From: Comamonadaceae bacterium
Lineage (GTDB): Bacteria; Pseudomonadota; Gammaproteobacteria; Burkholderiales; Burkholderiaceae_C
Assembly: GCA_947483455.1 (NCBI GenBank)
Contig: CANKNK010000026.1
Location: 1-10,890, forward strand
Reading direction: 5' to 3'
Length of the DNA stretch: 10,890 bases
Shown here: positions 6,111 through 10,890 of the stretch, piece after piece
Layout: the number at the start of each line of letters is the position of its first letter
Numbering within the stretch: the stretch's first letter is position 1
Position numbers and translations under genes: made by a program
Notes under the pieces: model-generated
Database searches by the model: none
What the model was told of the DNA's origin: nothing
Seen by the model: only the letters and a program-made list of their open reading frames with translations

Positions 6111-7259
6111 TCAAGCGGCTTTTTGCGCTTTAAATCCCATCTCTTGAAGCGCCGCTGCCAGGTGGGCCACGCTGCGGTCGGCGTTGTGCAACTTGTCTAG
6201 GCCGAATAGTCCGATGCGAAAGGTCATGAAGTCGGCTGGCTCGTCGCATTGCAGCGGAACGCCCGCCGCCGTTTGCAGGCCCAGCGCTAAAAAGCCTTTG
6301 CTGTTGTGCATCGCGTGATCGGTGGTGTAACTGACCACCACACCCGGCGCCTGAAAACCAGGGGCTGCCACACTGCGGATGCCGCGCTCTTCCATTAGCG
6401 CGCGCACTTTATGGCCTAAATCCCATTGCTCTGCGCAGACTTTGTCAAAGCCATAGTCCTGCGTCTCATGCATCACTTCTTGCAGACGCGTGATCGCATC
6501 GGTGGGCATGGTGGTGTGGTACATGTGGGTGCCGTTTTCATAGGCTTCCATCACTTGGAGCCATTTTTTCAGATCACAGGCAAAGCTGCTGCTGGTCGTG
6601 CTGTCAATCGCGCTGCGGGCGCGCTCGCTGAGCATGACCATGGCGCAACAGGGTGATCCGCTCCAGCCTTTTTGCGGCGCGGTGACCAGTACGTCTACGC
6701 CAGTGGCTTGCATGTCTACCCAGATGGTGCCTGAGGCAATACAGTCCAACACAAATAAACCACCCACTTGGTGGACCGCATCGGCCACTGCACGCAGGTA
6801 GTCGTCGGGCAAGATCATGCCGGCCGAGGTCTCCACATGGGGGGCGAACACGACGGCAGGTTTTTCGGCCAGGATGGTGGCGACCACTTCTTCGATGGGG
6901 CAGGGAATCCAAGCCGATTGGCTATCTTGGCCTACGCGCCGAGCCTTAAGCACGGTGGAATGCGCCGGGATGTGGCCCATATCAAAGATCTGCGTCCAAC
7001 GGTAGCTGAACCAACCGTTGCGTATCACCAACACGTTTTTACCTGTCGCAAATTGGCGGGCCACCGACTCCATGCCAAAGGTGCCGCTGCCGGGCACCAA
7101 CACACTGGACTTTGCACCGTACACCTGCTTGAGCATGGTGGAGATGTCACGCATCACGCCCTGGAAACGTTGCGACATATGGTTGAGCGCGCGGTCGGTA
7201 TAGACAACGGAAAACTCGAGCAATCCGTCCGGGTCGATATGGGGTAGCAATGCGGGCAT
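6111..7259 (-). CDS. Class V PLP-dependent aminotransferase (alanine/serine-glyoxylate type)
   Basis: The 382-residue protein has the fold-type I, class V pattern. GSGTFGMES (57-65) forms the phosphate-binding turn, Asp172 in FVLDCIASG pairs with the pyridine nitrogen, and Lys197 in TAPQKGWSG is the PLP-binding lysine. FRIGLFG (347-353) carries the likely substrate-carboxylate arginine Arg348. Relatives transfer amino groups from alanine or serine to glyoxylate, or act on related small amino acids; the exact pair is not readable here. The start ATG at 7259 has GGAGA five bases upstream (complement of 7265-7269). It lies 34 bases after the YchF stop in the same direction and may share its transcript. 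Its stop faces the kinase stop across 22 bases. An older-style label such as aspartate aminotransferase would be wrong, because class I/II motifs are absent. Confidence 0.88.
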   Translation of the reverse strand: MPALLPHIDPDGLLEFSVVYTDRALNHMSQRFQGVMRDISTMLKQVYGAKSSVLVPGSGTFGMESVARQFATGKNVLVIRNGWFSYRWTQIFDMGHIPAHSTVLKARRVGQDSQSAWIPCPIEEVVATILAEKPAVVFAPHVETSAGMILPDDYLRAVADAVHQVGGLFVLDCIASGTIWVDMQATGVDVLVTAPQKGWSGSPCCAMVMLSERARSAIDSTTSSSFACDLKKWLQVMEAYENGTHMYHTTMPTDAITRLQEVMHETQDYGFDKVCAEQWDLGHKVRALMEERGIRSVAAPGFQAPGVVVSYTTDHAMHNSKGFLALGLQTAAGVPLQCDEPADFMTFRIGLFGLDKLHNADRSVAHLAAALQEMGFKAQKAA

Positions 7260-7293
7260 AGTGGTCTCCGAAAATTTTGGCCTTGAATGGTGT

Positions 7294-8379
7294 TTAGGAA
7301 CTAAACAGGAAATTCATCACGTCGCCGTCCTTGACCACGTATTCCTTCCCTTCTGCGCGCATTTTGCCCGCATCCTTAGCCCCTTGCTCGCCACGGAATT
7401 GAATGAAGTCTTCAAAGGCAATCGTCTGCGCGCGGATATAGCCTTTTTCAAAGTCGGTGTGGATCACACCGGCCGCCTGCGGACCGGTATCGCCTATATG
7501 GATAGTCCAGGCCCGCACTTCTTTGACGCCGGCGGTGAAATAAGTTTGCAAGCCCAACAAGCGGTAGGCCGAACGGATCAGGCGGTTCAGGCCGGGCTCG
7601 GTCTGGCCCAACTCTTGCAAGAATAGCAAGCGGTCCTCGTCGCTCATTTCGCTCAGTTCCGCTTCTAGTTTGGCGCTGATGGCCACCACGGGTGCATTTT
7701 GCGCGGCAGCAAACGCTTGCAAGCGCTCCAGCAAGGGGTTGTTGTCAAAGCCATCTTCAGCCACGTTGGCCACGAACATCGCGGGTTTTGCGGTGATGAG
7801 GAAGAATTGCTTGAGCAAGGGCAACTCTTCTTTGCTGAAGTCCAAAGTGCGCACCGGCTTGGCTTCATTTAGCGCCGATTGGCATTTTTCCAAAATAGCC
7901 ACTAACTTGATGGACTCCTTGTCCCCCGAGCGCGCTGTTTTGGTCACGCGGTGCAAGGCTTTTTCCACACTGGAAAGATCGGCCAGGCAGAGTTCGGTTT
8001 GGATGACTTCGATGTCGGCGATCGGATCCACCCGCCCGGCGACGTGGATCACGTTGTCGTCTTCAAAGCAGCGCACCACATTGATGGTGGCATCGGTCTC
8101 GCGGATATGGGCTAAAAACTTATTGCCCAAGCCTTCGCCGGTGCTGGCCCCGGCCACCAGGCCCGCTATATCGACAAACTCGACAATGGCCGGAACTACC
8201 CGCTCGGGCTTGACGATGTCCGACAGTTGCGCCAAGCGCAGATCGGGCACCTCCACAACACCCACATTGGGCTCAATGGTGCAAAAGGGGTAGTTTTCTG
8301 CCGCGATACCGGCTTTGGTCAGCGCGTTAAACAGGGTCGATTTACCGACATTGGGCAGGCCTACGATGCCGCATTTCAT
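7294..8379 (-). CDS. ychF: Redox-regulated / ribosome-associated ATPase YchF
   Basis: A 361-residue Obg-like P-loop NTPase, close to the 363 residues of E. coli YchF. The P-loop is GLPNVGKST at 7-15, switch II is [11 protein letters not shown] at 69-79 (DxxG as DIAG), and the G4 position reads NVAE at 205-208 in place of GTPase-type NKxD, which fits the known preference of YchF for ATP. A helical insert occupies the middle, and a C-terminal TGS domain begins around residue 278, ending in [16 protein letters not shown]. YchF binds ribosomes and affects the stress response and start-site selection in translation. The ATG at 8379 is chosen because AAGGA (complement of 8387-8391) lies seven bases upstream and the protein then begins exactly at [15 protein letters not shown]. 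An in-frame ATG at 8430 would add 17 unconserved residues. Confidence 0.97.
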   Translation of the reverse strand: MKCGIVGLPNVGKSTLFNALTKAGIAAENYPFCTIEPNVGVVEVPDLRLAQLSDIVKPERVVPAIVEFVDIAGLVAGASTGEGLGNKFLAHIRETDATINVVRCFEDDNVIHVAGRVDPIADIEVIQTELCLADLSSVEKALHRVTKTARSGDKESIKLVAILEKCQSALNEAKPVRTLDFSKEELPLLKQFFLITAKPAMFVANVAEDGFDNNPLLERLQAFAAAQNAPVVAISAKLEAELSEMSDEDRLLFLQELGQTEPGLNRLIRSAYRLLGLQTYFTAGVKEVRAWTIHIGDTGPQAAGVIHTDFEKGYIRAQTIAFEDFIQFRGEQGAKDAGKMRAEGKEYVVKDGDVMNFLFSS

Positions 8380-8562
8380 GGGAGAGTCCTTGGTTGGGGG
8401 AGGTCGGCACGCGCAAAGGGCGGGTCGCATTCAGGTGCGCCCTGGCGTCTGCTCAGGCGCCCTCTATTGTAATAAAGGCGTTTTGGTGAATTGTGCGCTT
8501 AGCGCTGCGCCTTTGCTTGCAGTAGGCTGTACCGACAAGGGGCTTTGCAAGGCGCTTCTACA
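8380..8562. promoter_or_regulatory. Divergent intergenic region between ychF and the hydroxylase gene
   Basis: This 183-base gap must hold a leftward promoter for ychF and probably a rightward one for the ubiH-like operon. On the minus strand TACAAT (complement of 8466-8471) is a good -10 match for ychF, but no clear -35 sits 16-18 bases upstream. On the plus strand TACAAT at 8559-8564 overlaps the chosen ATG and also lacks a -35. A GCGC-TTA-GCGC dyad lies at 8495-8505. The YchF ribosome site is at 8387-8391 on the minus strand. Confidence 0.5.
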
Positions 8563-9717
8563 ATGCCCCTCATGGCACGACCTTTCGATGTTTGCATACG
8601 TGGCGCCGGTATCGTCGGAAGGGCCCTGGCTTTGCAATTGGCGGCCAAGCGTTTGCGGGTGGCCTTGGTCGATCCTTTGGCTGGCGACCCCGCCAGCGGC
8701 CACAGCGATGTGCGCGCCTATGCCCTCAATGCGGCCTCGCGCGACTTGCTCCAAGCATTGCGCTGCTGGCCAGATGCCCAACATGCCACCCCGGTTTTGT
8801 CGATGCAGGTCTTTGGTGACCAAGGTGGCGCCTTGCGCTTTGATGCGAGCGAGCAAGCCGCCCCAGCGCTCAATTGGATGGTCGATGTACCGGCACTAGA
8901 AGCGCTGCTGGTGCAGGCGCTGGGTTTTCAAAGCCTTGTCACTGTGATGAACGAGCCCTGTACCGCGCCGCTCACCGTTATTTGTGAAGGCAAAACCAGC
9001 AGCACGCGCGCGCAGTTTGGCGTGGATTTCGATGTGCAGGCCTACCCGCAACACGCTTTGGCGGCGCGTGTGGATTGCTCTGTGGCGCACCAGCAAGTGG
9101 CACGCCAATGGTTTTCAACGCACCAGGGGCAGGGCGAAATCCTGGCCATGCTGCCCTTGGCGGGCGAGCACGGTAGTACCTGCGCTTTGGTGTGGTCGCT
9201 AAGCCCTGAGCGCGCATTGGCTATGCAGACGGCGCCCCCTGACGTGTTTTGCCAGGAATTGGGCGCGGCCAGTGGCCAGGCTATGGGCGGATTGACCTTG
9301 ATCAGCGCACGCAGCGTCTGGCCATTGCAAAGCGCCAGTGCGCAGCAGTGGTGCGGCACCCATGCGCAAGGTGCCTGGGTGCTGGCCGGCGATGCGGCGC
9401 ATACCGTGCACCCTTTGGCCGGTCAGGGTTTGAACCTGGGGCTGGGTGATGTGGCCGCTTTGGCCAAAGTGCTCGATGCGCGTCCTTACTGGCGCTCGGT
9501 AGGCGATATGCGTTTGCTGCGCACGTACGCGCGTGAACGTAAAACCGCGCTGGCTATGGTTGGCGGCACTGGTGACGCCATGCAACAGATTTTTTACCAA
9601 CAAAACCCCTTGCTTGTTTCGGCGCGCAACTGGGGTATGTCGGCTTTTTCCCGTAGTGGGCCCCTCAAGCAATGGGCGGCGCGCCAAGCCATGGGCTTGC
9701 CCTCCGCATTTCCCTAA
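8563..9717 (+). CDS. UbiH/UbiF/Coq6-family FAD-dependent ubiquinone-pathway monooxygenase
   Basis: This 384-residue flavoprotein hydroxylates an aromatic ring, most likely a ubiquinone precursor at the membrane surface. The N-terminal Rossmann motif GAGIVG at 14-19 binds the FAD adenosine, followed by an acidic strand end (VALVDPLAG). DVRAYALNAAS near 49-59 matches the UbiH/UbiF arginine region. GDAAHTVHPLAGQGLNLGLGD (starting at 276, split here only in description) is the second FAD motif, with the family-typical HPLAGQGLN. Length agrees with UbiH/UbiF (about 390). Which ring carbon (C1, C5 or C6) it acts on cannot be told, since betaproteobacteria use varied sets of UbiF, UbiH, UbiI, UbiL and UbiM. 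AAGG ten bases before the ATG at 8563 favours that start; ATG 8572, three codons on, is a close alternative. dsbC follows after 13 bases. Confidence 0.88.
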   Translation: MPLMARPFDVCIRGAGIVGRALALQLAAKRLRVALVDPLAGDPASGHSDVRAYALNAASRDLLQALRCWPDAQHATPVLSMQVFGDQGGALRFDASEQAAPALNWMVDVPALEALLVQALGFQSLVTVMNEPCTAPLTVICEGKTSSTRAQFGVDFDVQAYPQHALAARVDCSVAHQQVARQWFSTHQGQGEILAMLPLAGEHGSTCALVWSLSPERALAMQTAPPDVFCQELGAASGQAMGGLTLISARSVWPLQSASAQQWCGTHAQGAWVLAGDAAHTVHPLAGQGLNLGLGDVAALAKVLDARPYWRSVGDMRLLRTYARERKTALAMVGGTGDAMQQIFYQQNPLLVSARNWGMSAFSRSGPLKQWAARQAMGLPSAFP

Positions 9718-9730
9718 AAGACCAAGCACC

Positions 9731-10456
9731 ATGAAATTCATAAGTACGCTCACCGCACTGGTGTGCACGCTGGCGCTATCGCCTTTAGCGTCGGCCCAAG
9801 AGGATGTGATTCGCAAAAACCTGCCCGCGCGCTTGCCGCAGTTCAAGCAAATAGATGAGGTGCGTAAAGCGGAGATCCCAGGTTTGTACGAAGTGCGTGT
9901 CGACGGCACGGAAATTTTCTACACCGACGCCAAGGCCGATTTTCTTATTGAAGGCAGTTTGATCGATACCCGTAGCAAGCGCAACTTGACTGAAGAGCGG
10001 GTGGAAAAATTGACGGCGATCAAATTTGAGAGCCTACCGCTCAAAGATGCGTTTGCCGTGGTGCGCGGCAACGGTGAGCGCAAGCTGGCGGTGTTTGAAG
10101 ACCCCAATTGCGGCTACTGCAAGCGCTTTGAGCGCGATTTGCAAAAGGTCGATAACGTCACGATTTATATGTTTTTATACCCGATTTTGGGTGCTGATTC
10201 GGTAGAAAAATCCAAAGCCATTTGGTGTGCCAAAGACCGTGGCACTGCCTGGCTCGACTGGATGTTGCGCGAACAACTCCCCAGTTCGGCCAGTGGTGGC
10301 TGTGATGCCACGGCACTGAGCCGCAACGTCGAGTTAGGGCGTAAATACAAGATCAATGGCACGCCTACTTTGCTGTTTACCAATGGCAGCCGCGTTCCGG
10401 GTGCCGTGGATGCCAAGAAGGTAGAACAAATGCTGGCCCAGGCGGGGAAAAGCTGA
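9731..10456 (+). CDS. dsbC: Thiol:disulfide interchange protein DsbC (periplasmic disulfide isomerase)
   Basis: A 241-residue protein beginning with a Sec signal peptide (MKFISTLTALVC, hydrophobic core, ASA at 20-22), so the mature form starts near Gln23. An N-terminal dimerisation domain covers roughly 23-85, with DFLIEGSLIDTRSKRNLTEER typical of DsbC. The C-terminal thioredoxin fold carries the active site CGYC at Cys127-Cys130 in FEDPNCGYCKRF, and the cis-proline loop GTP at 210-212 before TLLF. Cys166 and Cys191 probably form the structural disulfide seen in E. coli DsbC. It shuffles wrong disulfides in secreted proteins and is kept reduced by DsbD. The ATG at 9731 is chosen because it starts the signal peptide; the frame is open further upstream, inside the hydroxylase gene, but that extension has no DsbC similarity. 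It lies between the hydroxylase and M61 genes with 13- and 10-base gaps. Confidence 0.96.
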   Translation: MKFISTLTALVCTLALSPLASAQEDVIRKNLPARLPQFKQIDEVRKAEIPGLYEVRVDGTEIFYTDAKADFLIEGSLIDTRSKRNLTEERVEKLTAIKFESLPLKDAFAVVRGNGERKLAVFEDPNCGYCKRFERDLQKVDNVTIYMFLYPILGADSVEKSKAIWCAKDRGTAWLDWMLREQLPSSASGGCDATALSRNVELGRKYKINGTPTLLFTNGSRVPGAVDAKKVEQMLAQAGKS

Positions 10457-10466
10457 GCTATTTTCG

Positions 10467-10890
10467 ATGAAGCCACTTATGACAAGCACGGGCGTGCGCC
10501 CATTGAAGCCTGCTCCCCATAGGGCCCATGCCCCGGTGCATTACCGGGTGGAAGTACTCAGCCAGGCGGCGCACCTGTGGCAAGTGACCATGACGCTTGC
10601 AGCACCGGCCAGCAGCCAGTACCTGCGCTTACCGGTGTGGATACCTGGGAGCTATTTGGTGCGCGAGTTTTCCCGGCATTTGCACAGCTTGCAATGCAGC
10701 CAGGGCGGTCGCAAGGTCCAAGTGACGCAATGTGACAAAGCTGGCTGGCTGGTAGCCTGTGACAGCGCTCTGCCCCTGGAAATACGCTACCTGGTCTATG
10801 CCTTTGACAACTCGGTGCGTACCACCTGCTTGACCGATGTGCGTGGATTTTTCAACGCCAGCAGCCTGTGTTTGATGGCGCAGGACCAGA
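10467..10890 (+). CDS. M61-family (glycyl aminopeptidase-type) peptidase, N-terminal part, cut by window edge
   Basis: The frame is open from ATG 10467 to the end of the window, giving 141 residues of a protein that is normally about 600 long. The visible part is the N-terminal beta-rich M61 domain: HYRVEVLSQAAHLWQVTM, then LRLPVWIPGSYLVREFSRHL and, further on, IRYLVYAFDNSVRTTCLTDVRGFFN, each highly characteristic of the family. The catalytic zinc site (HExxH) would lie beyond the edge, so activity cannot be judged here. M61 members cleave N-terminal glycine or alanine from peptides; a C-terminal PDZ domain is common. It starts 10 bases after the dsbC stop and is presumably co-transcribed. 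ATG 10479, four codons on, is an alternative start, and neither has a strong ribosome site. Confidence 0.9.
   Translation, partial: MKPLMTSTGVRPLKPAPHRAHAPVHYRVEVLSQAAHLWQVTMTLAAPASSQYLRLPVWIPGSYLVREFSRHLHSLQCSQGGRKVQVTQCDKAGWLVACDSALPLEIRYLVYAFDNSVRTTCLTDVRGFFNASSLCLMAQDQ

Noticed and set aside
6089..6130. A possible bidirectional terminator between the kinase and aminotransferase genes
   Set aside because: GCGGCT occurs twice as a direct repeat followed by a T run, not as an inverted repeat, so no stable hairpin could be drawn.
7670..8293. A 207-codon plus-strand open frame opposite ychF
   Set aside because: It is antisense to a highly conserved gene, with Ser/Thr/Ala-rich shadow composition and no motif.
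8380..8430. A 17-residue N-terminal extension of YchF from ATG 8430
   Set aside because: The conserved protein starts at MKCGIVG, and a good AAGGA ribosome site serves the ATG at 8379.
9533..9730. An upstream in-frame extension of dsbC
   Set aside because: It lies inside the hydroxylase reading region, would bury the DsbC signal peptide at residue 67, and resembles nothing in DsbC.
9199..9909. A 236-codon minus-strand open frame across the hydroxylase and dsbC genes
   Set aside because: It spans two supported plus-strand genes and their junction without any domain signal.

Overview
The window looks like chromosomal DNA of a betaproteobacterium, most likely Burkholderiales and Comamonadaceae-like (Rhodoferax or a relative). 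This rests on high G+C, G/C-ending codons, and a run of a UbiH/UbiF-type hydroxylase, DsbC and an M61 peptidase that I associate with that group. The genus is inferred from gene content and style, not from a database match.

Positions 1-6088 form one divergently arranged sugar uptake and catabolism locus. From an intergenic control region (3022-3207) the minus strand reads: single-domain sugar ABC ATPase, FucU/RbsD-type sugar mutarotase, ROK-family repressor, and a small transaldolase/fructose-6-phosphate-aldolase-like enzyme that runs off the left edge. The first three junctions are overlapping or 6 bases apart, so this looks like a tightly coupled operon. The plus strand reads: periplasmic sugar-binding protein, ten-helix-type permease, and PfkB-family sugar kinase. 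Together these give import (binding protein, permease, ATPase), anomer conversion (mutarotase), phosphorylation (kinase), possible C-C cleavage (aldolase) and local control (ROK protein, with a TAGTA-N4-TACTA inverted repeat between the two arms). Gene content resembles the rhizobial frc fructose/mannose/ribose system, but the substrate cannot be read from sequence. The aldolase carries the tyrosine typical of fructose-6-phosphate aldolase where classical transaldolases have phenylalanine, so a route from a ketose 6-phosphate to dihydroxyacetone plus glyceraldehyde 3-phosphate is a testable idea.

Positions 6111-8379 (minus strand) hold the ribosome-associated P-loop NTPase YchF, followed 34 bases later by a class V aminotransferase of the alanine/serine-glyoxylate type. 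The aminotransferase converges on the kinase gene with only 22 bases between them and no obvious terminator.

Positions 8563-10890 (plus strand) hold a tightly spaced housekeeping run: a UbiH/UbiF-like FAD monooxygenase (ubiquinone ring hydroxylation), the periplasmic disulfide isomerase DsbC, and the N-terminal part of an M61 peptidase cut by the right edge. No tRNA, rRNA, insertion sequence, CRISPR array or prophage signal was seen. Nearly the whole window is coding, and the only non-coding stretches above 100 bases are 3022-3207 and 8380-8562.
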